DNA of 5,148 nucleotides from Chloroflexota bacterium (GTDB taxonomy: Bacteria; Chloroflexota; Dehalococcoidia; SM23-28-2; HRBIN24). The notes below the pieces were generated by a model. It saw only the letters and a program-made list of their open reading frames with translations, did no database searches and was not told the origin of the DNA. The DNA lies in assembly GCA_030550295.1 (NCBI GenBank), contig JAUQPQ010000102.1, forward strand, positions 1 to 5,148. The letters run 5' to 3'. Positions within the stretch are counted from its first letter, which is position 1. Each line of letters starts with the position of its first letter. A program made the translations under genes and the position numbers. Shown here piece after piece: positions 1 through 5,148 of the stretch.

Positions 1-605
1 TGGTTGCCGCCCCGTGGGCCACTTGGGAAGGCCTCCTAGGCCTTCTCGCATCCCTCCAAGGTGGGGGCACGGCTCTGGCTGGGCTCTGGGAGGAGGCAGG
101 GCTAAGCGAGGCCTTAGGACGATATACACCTAAGGCCCTCTGGCTTCCTTCAGGTGCCGATCCCTCCCTGCTCCAAGAGACCCCTCTAACTCGCGAGGTG
201 AGGAGGACTTCCCCTTGGCTTCTGCTTTCGGTGGGGTCGGTCTGGCCGAAGAGCCTCCGGCGGCGCCTGCGTCGCCGTCTGGGGGTTCACGTTTTGACTG
301 TGTACGGGTACGGCGCGACGGGTCTCATAGCCGCCTCCCATCCCTCTTGGTACCTGGATGATGCCGTAGGGATCCCCATGACGGGGGTAGACTTAGTACC
401 CATTGATCCGGCCACTTCCCAGCCCCTAGATGTCCCCTGGGAGGCTCTCAGCTATGCGGGCATCGGGGTGAAGAGTAGGGCCTTGGCGCCCAAGTTAGAG
501 GGGCGCCTGCCCTACCCTGGTACTCTGGAGGACGATCTCTTTTATACGGGCGACCAAGGGTGCCTAGACCTTAACGGTATGCTCTACCTTCTGAGCAGGG
601 GGTGA
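1..605 (+). CDS. ANL-superfamily AMP-binding (acyl-CoA synthetase-like) protein, 3' part, truncated at the hinge
   Basis: The frame is open from base 3 to the TGA at 603-605 (200 visible residues), so the gene starts left of the window; the GTG at 198 is internal. The layout matches the second half of the large N-terminal domain of adenylate-forming enzymes, which activate a carboxylate with ATP. A GSVWPKSL stretch stands where the GGAPL-like A4 region lies, followed by LGVHVLTVYGYGATG (A5 region), a VGIPMTGVDLVPIDPATSQPL stretch split by normal variation, YTGD (A7, visible residues 181-184) and a YLLSRG end. Two things are odd. The A5 motif, normally YGxTE, reads YGATG, so the Glu that helps bind ATP-Mg is Gly. 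The protein also ends one residue after the arginine of the A8 hinge, so the C-terminal subdomain of about 110 residues with the catalytic lysine is absent. No remnant of it appears in any frame just downstream. It could be a degenerate ligase, a non-catalytic binding protein, or half of a split enzyme. The family call is fairly secure; activity and substrate are unknown. Confidence 0.75.
   Translation, partial: VAAPWATWEGLLGLLASLQGGGTALAGLWEEAGLSEALGRYTPKALWLPSGADPSLLQETPLTREVRRTSPWLLLSVGSVWPKSLRRRLRRRLGVHVLTVYGYGATGLIAASHPSWYLDDAVGIPMTGVDLVPIDPATSQPLDVPWEALSYAGIGVKSRALAPKLEGRLPYPGTLEDDLFYTGDQGCLDLNGMLYLLSRG
597..605 (+). promoter_or_regulatory. Ribosome binding site of the thioredoxin-like gene, spanning the ligase stop codon
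   Basis: AGGGGGTGA matches the 16S anti-Shine-Dalgarno complement AGGAGGTGA with one A-to-G change, which still allows G:U pairing. Its AGGGGG core lies 8 bases before the ATG at 611. It contains the TGA stop of the upstream ligase gene, so a ribosome terminating there would sit on this site, which favours translational coupling. This decides for the ATG at 611 over the GTG at 602. The AAGGAG at 605-610 abuts the ATG and is too close to serve. Confidence 0.5.
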
Positions 606-610
606 AGGAG

Positions 611-1132
611 ATGGCTTATCAGCGGCTAAGCCCGGAAGCTTTCGCCGAGGTAGTATTAGGAGCTTCAGTGCCAGTGGTGTTAGCGGTAGGCTCGTCTAAT
701 TGCCCTGGATGTCGTGTCTTGGAGGGGGCACTGGATGCCCTTGAAGATCATTACGGGCCCCATATCCGGGTGGTGCGCCTATTGGCAACTCACCCCGACA
801 CGCTAGAGATCAGGCATCGCTACCTTTGGGAGCGGGGCATATCCTTTAGCGTGAACCTAATCCCTGTGACCATAGTCATGGTTGGTGGTGAGGCTAAGGC
901 CATCTTGTACGGCCCCCGGCCTGCTGCCGAACTGGCCCGTATGGTGCATCGTTACCTTCCTGGACATCTGCCCGTGCTATCTCCAGGCCCTGTAAACGTA
1001 CAAGTCTTGGGGGATAGGTGTGTAGGGGGCTACATATGTTCCCTTCCCCTCACACCACGTGAGGTGGAGGTCCTTGAGCGGGAAGGTGAGTTCATATCGA
1101 TGGTCGCTCAGTGGAAGGCTTTTCGGTTATAA
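611..1132 (+). CDS. Thioredoxin-fold protein with CPGC active site and C-terminal Cys-containing extension
   Basis: This 173-residue protein (176 if the GTG at 602 is used) has a thioredoxin fold. An N-terminal helix leads into the strand VPVVLAVGSS, then the active site NCPGC (Cys31 and Cys34, counted from the ATG at 611). The strand-loop LIPVTIVM holds the cis-proline (Pro85), followed by a glycine turn and a final helix AAELARMVHRYL ending near residue 116. Canonical thioredoxins have CGPC and about 105-110 residues. Here the two middle residues are swapped, and about 57 extra residues follow with a second cysteine pair (Cys137, Cys143, in DRCVGGYIC). No signal peptide or membrane segment is visible, so it is probably cytoplasmic. 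A dithiol-disulfide exchange role is inferred from the fold and CxxC; its partner is unknown. I chose the ATG at 611 because of its better-spaced ribosome site; the GTG at 602 would overlap the ligase stop as GTGA. Close coupling to the ligase gene suggests co-expression. Confidence 0.75.
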   Translation: MAYQRLSPEAFAEVVLGASVPVVLAVGSSNCPGCRVLEGALDALEDHYGPHIRVVRLLATHPDTLEIRHRYLWERGISFSVNLIPVTIVMVGGEAKAILYGPRPAAELARMVHRYLPGHLPVLSPGPVNVQVLGDRCVGGYICSLPLTPREVEVLEREGEFISMVAQWKAFRL

Positions 1133-1133
1133 T
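1128..1133 (+). promoter_or_regulatory. Possible -10 element (TATAAT) before the LLM gene
   Basis: A perfect TATAAT overlaps the TAA stop of the thioredoxin-like gene and would put a transcript start about 23 bases before the LLM ATG. There is no good -35 at 16-18 bases upstream (TCGCTC or CGCTCA) and no extended -10 TG. The match may be chance, and the LLM gene may simply be read through from upstream. Confidence 0.2.
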
Positions 1134-1152
1134 TGACACAATAATTCCAGCG

Positions 1153-1158
1153 AGGGGG
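1153..1158 (+). promoter_or_regulatory. Ribosome binding site of the LLM oxidoreductase gene
   Basis: AGGGGG lies 4 bases before the ATG at 1163 and is part of GAGGGGGAAG. It is the same wobble variant of AGGAGG seen before two other genes here, and it supports the ATG at 1163 as the start. Confidence 0.5.
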
Positions 1159-1162
1159 AAGT

Positions 1163-2191
1163 ATGGCACGTGATAACAGCCGGTTTTGGGGATTTGTGAC
1201 GGGGAATATGCCTGGGCCCCTTTTGATAGCCCAGGCGAAGGCCATGGAGGATATGGGCCTGGGGGGGATATGGGCCCCTCAGGTATATGGCCCCCCATGG
1301 GTAGCTTTAGCTGCTTGTGCCGCCGTTACTCAGAGGATTACGCTAGCCAGCGGCATCGCCTTGGCCTTCGTCCGCAGCCCCTTTGAGACTGCTATGGCAG
1401 CCATGGACTTAGACCGCCTCTCTGGCGGGCGGTTCGTCCTGGGCCTGGGCCCCAGTGTCCGGAGCTGGAGCGAGGGGTTCTTTGGCATGCCCTATGGGCG
1501 GCCAGTAAGACACTTGCGGGAAGTGATCGAGATAATACGTTTAGTGATGGAAAAGAGCCATACTGGCGAGCTAAAGTCCTACCAAGGGGAATACCACCGC
1601 CACGACTGGACTGAGTTCCAGCCTCTGGCGACTCCAATACGTACCCGCATACCCATATGGATCGCCGCTGTCCGTCAGCCCCTTATCCGGTTGGCGGCCG
1701 AGGTGGCCGATGGGGTTATAGGCCACCCCATATGGTCTATCGACTGGGCCCGTGACCAGGCCCTTACTGCTTTACAAGAGGGGTTAAGGGCTGCTGGGCG
1801 CCAGCGCTCCGATGTCCATTTCAACGCCTGGTTCTGGGTGGTCATCAACCCAGACCGCAAGGAAGCTATCAACGACGCCAAGGCCACGGTGGCCTTCTAT
1901 GCCGGAATCGAACAGTATGAGCCGTACTTTGCCGCCCACGGCTTCGGGGAGGAGGCCCGTAGGTGCCAGCGTTGGGTGAAGGGGGGCAATTTCGCAGCCG
2001 GTGCCCAGGAGGTGCCCGATGAGATGGCCCAAACCTTCGTCATCTGTGGAGACGCTGACGAGGTCCGCCGCCGCTTGGCCCCCGTGTTTGACTTTGTGGA
2101 CTCAGTCACCCTGGTTCCTCCCATAGGTGGCCTACCACCTGAGAAGGTAGGGGCCTACAGCCAGGCCATAGTGGAGACCTTCTACGTTTGA
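1163..2191 (+). CDS. LLM class flavin/F420-dependent oxidoreductase (luciferase-like monooxygenase family)
   Basis: This complete 342-residue protein has the usual length of the bacterial luciferase-like TIM-barrel family, whose members use reduced FMN or F420 to oxidise or reduce small molecules. Landmarks in order: an AKAMEDMGLGGIWAPQ helix-strand near residues 25-40; RITLASGIALAFVRSP (58-73); the family hallmark MDLDRLSGGRFVLGLG (81-96); FGMPYGRPVRHLREVIEIIR (107-126); IPIWIAAVRQPLIRLAAEVADGVIGH split over 163-188, the strand and helix near the cofactor phosphate; and a C-terminal FVICGDADEVRRRL (292-305) with a closing helix to the end. The FVLGLGPSVRSW...FGMPYGRP pattern recalls the mycobacterial-type probable F420-dependent subgroup, so F420 is plausible, but sequence alone does not settle FMN against F420. 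No signal peptide is seen, so it should be cytoplasmic. It follows the thioredoxin-like gene by 30 bases and may share its transcript. Its 3' end overlaps the convergent permease gene by 10 bases. The substrate is unknown. Confidence 0.9.
   Translation: MARDNSRFWGFVTGNMPGPLLIAQAKAMEDMGLGGIWAPQVYGPPWVALAACAAVTQRITLASGIALAFVRSPFETAMAAMDLDRLSGGRFVLGLGPSVRSWSEGFFGMPYGRPVRHLREVIEIIRLVMEKSHTGELKSYQGEYHRHDWTEFQPLATPIRTRIPIWIAAVRQPLIRLAAEVADGVIGHPIWSIDWARDQALTALQEGLRAAGRQRSDVHFNAWFWVVINPDRKEAINDAKATVAFYAGIEQYEPYFAAHGFGEEARRCQRWVKGGNFAAGAQEVPDEMAQTFVICGDADEVRRRLAPVFDFVDSVTLVPPIGGLPPEKVGAYSQAIVETFYV
1262..1296 (+). repeat. Inverted repeat with G6/C6 arms inside the LLM gene
   Basis: GGGGGGATAT (1262-1271) can pair with ATAT (1285-1288) plus CCCCCC (1291-1296), leaving a two-base GG bulge and a 13-base loop. 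An alternative pairing is GGGCC (1272-1276) with GGCCC (1289-1293). The segment encodes GGIWAPQVYGPP about 100 bases into the gene. The GATATGGGCC block also occurs twice just here (1250-1259 and 1267-1276). The local base pattern may only reflect coding for Gly, Pro and Trp. Confidence 0.4.
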
Positions 2192-3117
2192 AGGGCTCCC
2201 CTCAACCGCGGGTCTAGGCGGTCGCGGAGGCTGTCGCCTAAGACGTTGAAAGCCAGCACCGTCAAGGCTAGGGCAGCCCCAGGGAAAAGGGCCAAGTGGG
2301 GGGCCCTCTGCATATACTGTAAGTTCTCGGGCCTGAGCATGGCCCCCCAAGACGTCTTCCAGAGGGGGTCATCGGGCGGGATGCCCAGGCCCAAAAAGCT
2401 TAACGCCCCTTCTACCAAGATGGCACCCCCCACCACGATGGAGGCAGCCACTATTACCGGCGCCATCACATTGGGCAAGATGTGCACTATCATTATTCGC
2501 AGGTCGCTCGCCCCCATGGCCCTAGCGGCCAGAATGAAGGGCTCCTCCCGCAAGGAAAGGACTACCCCTCGCACCAGTCGCCCCACATATGGGGCAATGA
2601 GGATGGCAAGCACTACGACTACGCTCAGGATGCCCTGTTGCCATATAGCAGCTACTAACATAAGGAACACTAGGGCAGGGATGGCTTGGATGGCGTCCAT
2701 CAGCCGCTGAATCACTTGGTCTGCTGCTCCTCCTATGTAGCCGCTCAGCACCCCCGCCACCGTTCCCAGCACCATCGATGCAAAGGTGGCTGCAAACCCT
2801 ACCAGAAGGGACACCCTAGCACCATACACAACCCTGCTGAAGATGTCCCTCCCTAACGGGTCGGTGCCGAAAAAGTGGTTAAAGGAGGGGCCCACCAGCC
2901 GGGCCCGCAGGTCAGCGGCCAAGGGGTCATGGGTGGCGATCAAAGGCGCACAAATGGCCATCACCACTATAGCCGCCATCACTGCCAGGGCCCCGGCTGT
3001 CAAAGGTTCCCTTTGCGCCAAGATAAGGAGACGCCTCACCAAGGAGGCGACATTGGGCAGAGGAGTCCTGCGTGTCCACGTTACTATAGCCGCTGCCTGC
3101 CTATCGCCTTTTGCCAT
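2182..3117 (-). CDS. ABC transporter permease, DppC/OppC type
   Basis: This complete 311-residue inner-membrane protein is one of the two channel subunits of a peptide/nickel-type ABC importer. After a basic cytoplasmic N-terminus, the first membrane segment lies near residues 41-62. It is followed by the OppC-type periplasmic signature HFFGTDPLGRDIFSRVVYGA (81-100). Further hydrophobic segments lie near 102-126, 143-178, 214-242 and 276-295. The EAA loop that docks the ATPase is at about 191-220 (EEPFILAARAMGASDLRI, then HILPNVMAP). The protein ends with the common GDSLRDRLDPRLRG tail. The ATG at 3115-3117 is preceded by GAGGG at a 4-base gap and lies 12 bases after the DppB-type stop, so the two are co-translated. 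It is the last gene of the operon: it runs into the convergent LLM gene with a 10-base overlap and no ATPase gene follows. The substrate cannot be read from the permease; peptides, metals, opines and sugars are all known for this family. Confidence 0.92.
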   Translation of the reverse strand: MAKGDRQAAAIVTWTRRTPLPNVASLVRRLLILAQREPLTAGALAVMAAIVVMAICAPLIATHDPLAADLRARLVGPSFNHFFGTDPLGRDIFSRVVYGARVSLLVGFAATFASMVLGTVAGVLSGYIGGAADQVIQRLMDAIQAIPALVFLMLVAAIWQQGILSVVVVLAILIAPYVGRLVRGVVLSLREEPFILAARAMGASDLRIMIVHILPNVMAPVIVAASIVVGGAILVEGALSFLGLGIPPDDPLWKTSWGAMLRPENLQYMQRAPHLALFPGAALALTVLAFNVLGDSLRDRLDPRLRGALQT

Positions 3118-3129
3118 AGCACCCTCTTT

Positions 3130-4092
3130 TTAAGAGGAGGCTACCGCCCCCAGCCTTATGCGCGGATCCAGCCGCGCGTACAACAGGTCGATCAGGAAGT
3201 TGGCCAACACCACCATTACGCCTATTACCAGTACCGTGCCCTGCATAAGGTTATAATCGCGCGTGGAAATGGACTCCAGGGCCACAAAACCGATACCAGG
3301 TAGATGAAAGAGGAACTCCACAATTACCGTAGCACCTACTACATAGACGAATTGGTTTCCAAGAATGGTGACTACCGGAATAAGGGAGTTGCCGAGCACA
3401 TGGCGAACCAGCACAGCTCGCTCCCTAAGCCCCTTCGCCCAGGCAGTGCGCACATAGTCCTGGCGCATCACTTCCAACACCGATGACCTAGTGATGCGCA
3501 TGTTGATGGCTGAGAGGTTATACCCCAACACTAGGCCTGGCAACCACATCGCCTCCAGATTGCTCAGGGGGTCGTCCCAAAAGTATGAGAAGGTAAGGGG
3601 CGGCGAGTACTGGAACCATATGCCCCCATAGGTAAGCACCACCGTCCCCAACCAGAAGACAGGCACAGCAAGGCCTATCACTGCAAAGAGGCGCCCCATC
3701 TGGTCCAGAAAGCTGTTGCGCCTTACAGCAGAGACCACTCCCACTGGCACCCCAATAGCCACCGAGACCACCAGGGCTATCCCTACCAGCTCCATAGTGA
3801 CCGGCAGGGCAGCCTTGATGCGCGTCCACACCGGTTCCTGCTCCCTAAAGAAGGAGCGTCCCAGATCCCCCCTTAGAACTCCTGACAACCAGTCCCAGTA
3901 CTGTTCCCATAGGGGACGGTCCAACCCCAACTGAGCCCGCAAAGCCTGAACCTGCTCCTCAGGCAGACGCTGCCGCAGCTTCACCGTTAGGGCATCGCCT
4001 GTCTGAAGATGGATCAGCAGAAAGGTAAATATGCTTACCAAGAAGATAACGAGGATAGACGCTATCCCCCGCCGCATTATGTAGCGCGCCAC
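3130..4092 (-). CDS. ABC transporter permease, DppB/OppB type
   Basis: This complete 320-residue inner-membrane protein is the partner of the DppC-type subunit encoded just downstream. The first membrane helix is at about residues 9-29. It is followed by the family's periplasmic region, with LGLDRPLWEQYWDWLSGVL (55-73) and RGDLGRSF (74-81). Membrane segments follow near 99-122, 133-158, 184-200, 238-262 and 283-304. The ATPase-docking EAA loop is at about 213-239 (YVRTAWAKGLRERAVLVRHV, then LGNSLIP). The protein ends with the typical LDPRIR tail. The start is the GTG at 4090-4092, preceded by AAGGGGG with a 6-base gap. An in-frame ATG five codons further in (4075-4077) has no comparable site and would cut into the conserved N-terminus. 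The gene starts 15 bases after the binding-protein stop and ends 12 bases before the DppC-type start, a tight operon. Family and role are secure; the substrate is not. Confidence 0.92.
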   Translation of the reverse strand: MARYIMRRGIASILVIFLVSIFTFLLIHLQTGDALTVKLRQRLPEEQVQALRAQLGLDRPLWEQYWDWLSGVLRGDLGRSFFREQEPVWTRIKAALPVTMELVGIALVVSVAIGVPVGVVSAVRRNSFLDQMGRLFAVIGLAVPVFWLGTVVLTYGGIWFQYSPPLTFSYFWDDPLSNLEAMWLPGLVLGYNLSAINMRITRSSVLEVMRQDYVRTAWAKGLRERAVLVRHVLGNSLIPVVTILGNQFVYVVGATVIVEFLFHLPGIGFVALESISTRDYNLMQGTVLVIGVMVVLANFLIDLLYARLDPRIRLGAVASS

Positions 4093-4098
4093 AGGAGG

Positions 4099-4105
4099 CC
4101 CCCTT
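4099..4105 (-). promoter_or_regulatory. Ribosome binding site supporting the GTG start of the DppB-type gene
   Basis: Read on the minus strand, the gap after the binding-protein stop is CTAAGGGGGCCTCCT followed by GTG. The AGGGGG core sits 6 bases before the GTG at 4092, a normal spacing, so the GTG is preferred to the ATG five codons inside. Confidence 0.45.
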
Positions 4106-4107
4106 AG

Positions 4108-5148
4108 TTACGGGATGGAGGAGAACCACACGTACTGGTTGCCACGTGACCCCCATCCGATGTTGTGCCAGGCGTGGATGGTATCCACCACGTTGAACAC
4201 AACCCCCCTACGCACGGCCATCTTGTAGGGCGTGATCAGCCAGATGCGGTACGACTGTGAAAGCTCCCTCTTGACGATCTCCATAGCTACCTGGCGCCTC
4301 TCCTCTATGTTAAAGATGCGGCGCTGCCTCTCGGTAAGATCGTCCAGCCGGGGATCGTTGACCCAGAAGAAGTTGCGCAGGGAGCGGGAGTTGAGGGGCC
4401 CATAGCAGTACTGGTCTTCGTCTGTTCCCGGTCCGGCGAAGGCGAATCCTACGGCGTCTATCTCTCCCCATTGCTTTCCGAAGAAGACAGCGTTGAAGCG
4501 AGCGATATCAGTGATGGCTACCTCATCGGTTACTACCTCTATCCCTCCCTGCCGCCAGAAGTTGGCCACCGCCCGGTAAACCTCGGCGATAAGAGGATCG
4601 CCCGTGCCGTACATGAACTTGAGGGGGCGGCCGATTCCCCTATCGAATCCGGCGGCAGACAAAAGCTGGCGCGCCTTTTGCGGATTGTACTCCATGTTGG
4701 CTCCCAGCTGGATTAGCTCCTGTAGCGTCCAAGGGAACTCCCGCCCATAGAAACTGTAGTCATGGGCCAAGCCAGGGTCGGCTAGCCCCTCAGCTATCCC
4801 TTCTATGATGGCGTTGATGTCTATAAGGTGCTGCAAGGCTGCCCTTACCCGCTGGTCGTTGAGGGGTGGCTTGTCCAGCTTTAGGGTTATATAAGGTTGG
4901 TAGCCCGGTGGTGGCGCCGTCACTTGGCCTACGTTGTCGGGAAATACCCGCATCATAGTGTCAAAGGCCTTCTTGGTGTGGGTCCAAATGGTGTGGATGC
5001 GGCCGTCGCGGAAGGCCGCCTCCTCAAGGGGCACATTGACGTTAAGGATAGGTGCCTCGAAGCCGTCTATGTAGGGGACTTTCATGCCTGTACGTGGATC
5101 GGTTCCAAAGTAGTCCGGGTTTTTGCGGGCGCTATAGACGTTAGGGGG
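4108..5148 (-). CDS. ABC transporter extracellular solute-binding protein, family 5 (DppA/OppA type), C-terminal part
   Basis: The frame is open from the right edge to the TAA at 4108-4110, giving 346 visible residues. Family members have about 500-600, so the N-terminus and any lipoprotein signal lie outside the window. The Met at 5083-5085 is internal, because the in-frame code before it reads KNPDYFGTDPRTG, which continues the family's conserved KNPDYW-like motif into VPYIDGFE. Other family landmarks, in visible-residue numbers, are PPLNDQRVRAALQHLID (94-110), YNPQKARQLLSAAGF (154-168), a FWRQGGIEV strand (198-206), NDPRLDDL (264-271) and the helix EERRQVAMEIVKREL (282-296) before a WLITPYKMAVRRGV segment near the end. 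The protein would bind substrate outside the membrane and hand it to the two permeases encoded next. A single visible Cys (residue 248) lies in DEDQYCYGP. Substrate prediction is not possible from this part. Confidence 0.9.
   Translation of the reverse strand, partial: PPNVYSARKNPDYFGTDPRTGMKVPYIDGFEAPILNVNVPLEEAAFRDGRIHTIWTHTKKAFDTMMRVFPDNVGQVTAPPPGYQPYITLKLDKPPLNDQRVRAALQHLIDINAIIEGIAEGLADPGLAHDYSFYGREFPWTLQELIQLGANMEYNPQKARQLLSAAGFDRGIGRPLKFMYGTGDPLIAEVYRAVANFWRQGGIEVVTDEVAITDIARFNAVFFGKQWGEIDAVGFAFAGPGTDEDQYCYGPLNSRSLRNFFWVNDPRLDDLTERQRRIFNIEERRQVAMEIVKRELSQSYRIWLITPYKMAVRRGVVFNVVDTIHAWHNIGWGSRGNQYVWFSSIP

Noticed and set aside
198..200. GTG as the start of the ligase-like gene
   Set aside because: The frame is open back to base 3, and the residues before it fit the ANL N-terminal domain, so this codon is internal.
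606..700. Frameshifted remnant of the ligase C-terminal subdomain after the stop
   Set aside because: The other two frames close within a few dozen codons and show no GRxKD or GGxNVxPxEIE-like motif.
1133..1138. Perfect TTGACA as a -35 for the LLM gene
   Set aside because: The -10 position 16-18 bases downstream falls on the GGGGGAAGT ribosome-site region, with no TATAAT-like hexamer, and would leave no leader before the ATG.
1392..2124. Several minus-strand open frames of 70-82 codons opposite the LLM gene
   Set aside because: The LLM frame is complete with hallmark motifs. The antisense frames overlap each other and resemble no family.
2246..2710. Plus-strand 154-codon open frame opposite the DppC-type gene
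   Set aside because: The DppC-type protein has clear family motifs in the opposite strand. The shadow translation is rich in Thr, Met, Arg and Ala with no recognisable domain and no ribosome site.
2786..3303. Two overlapping plus-strand open frames opposite the permease genes
   Set aside because: They lie antisense to well-supported permease coding and give low-complexity translations without family features.
4471..4716. Plus-strand 81-codon open frame opposite the binding-protein gene
   Set aside because: It is antisense to conserved family 5 binding-protein motifs; no ribosome site or recognisable domain.
5083..5085. ATG as the start of the binding-protein gene
   Set aside because: The frame stays open to the window edge and the residues before it (KNPDYFGTDP) are a conserved internal family motif, so the gene is cut by the window edge.

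Overview
The window looks like an ordinary chromosomal stretch of a moderately GC-rich bacterium. Isoleucine ATA, leucine CTA and arginine AGG codons are used freely. A luciferase-like flavin/F420 oxidoreductase sits beside an oligopeptide-type ABC importer, a combination common in Chloroflexota (for example Dehalococcoidia and SAR202-like lineages). That taxonomic guess is inference only; no rRNA or other marker gene is present. Coding density is very high. No gap exceeds about 30 bases, and I see no tRNA, rRNA, CRISPR array, insertion sequence or attachment site.

Left half, plus strand (1-2191): three genes lie head to tail. (1) The 3' end of an ANL-superfamily (AMP-binding, acyl-CoA synthetase-like) gene enters from the left edge and stops at 605. 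It ends just at the hinge where the C-terminal subdomain should begin, and it lacks the usual metal-binding Glu in the A5 motif. (2) A 173-176 residue thioredoxin-fold protein follows, with a CPGC active site and a C-terminal extension holding two more cysteines. It begins at or within a few bases of the ligase stop codon, so translational coupling is likely. (3) After 30 bases comes a complete 342-residue luciferase-like monooxygenase (LLM) family oxidoreductase.

Right half, minus strand (2182-5148): an ABC importer operon reads leftwards. It encodes the C-terminal part of a family 5 extracellular solute-binding protein (its start lies beyond the right edge), then a DppB-type permease, then a DppC-type permease, with gaps of only 15 and 12 bases. 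The two permeases would form the membrane channel that receives substrate from the binding protein. The two ATPases such importers need are not in the window. The last permease gene meets the LLM gene tail to tail, and the two overlap by 10 bases.

I found no convincing new multi-gene system. The most unusual element is the truncated, motif-deviant ligase followed directly by the CPGC thioredoxin-like protein. Secondary observations are a recurring AGGGGG ribosome binding site, the overlapping convergent stops, and a G/C-run hairpin early in the LLM gene.
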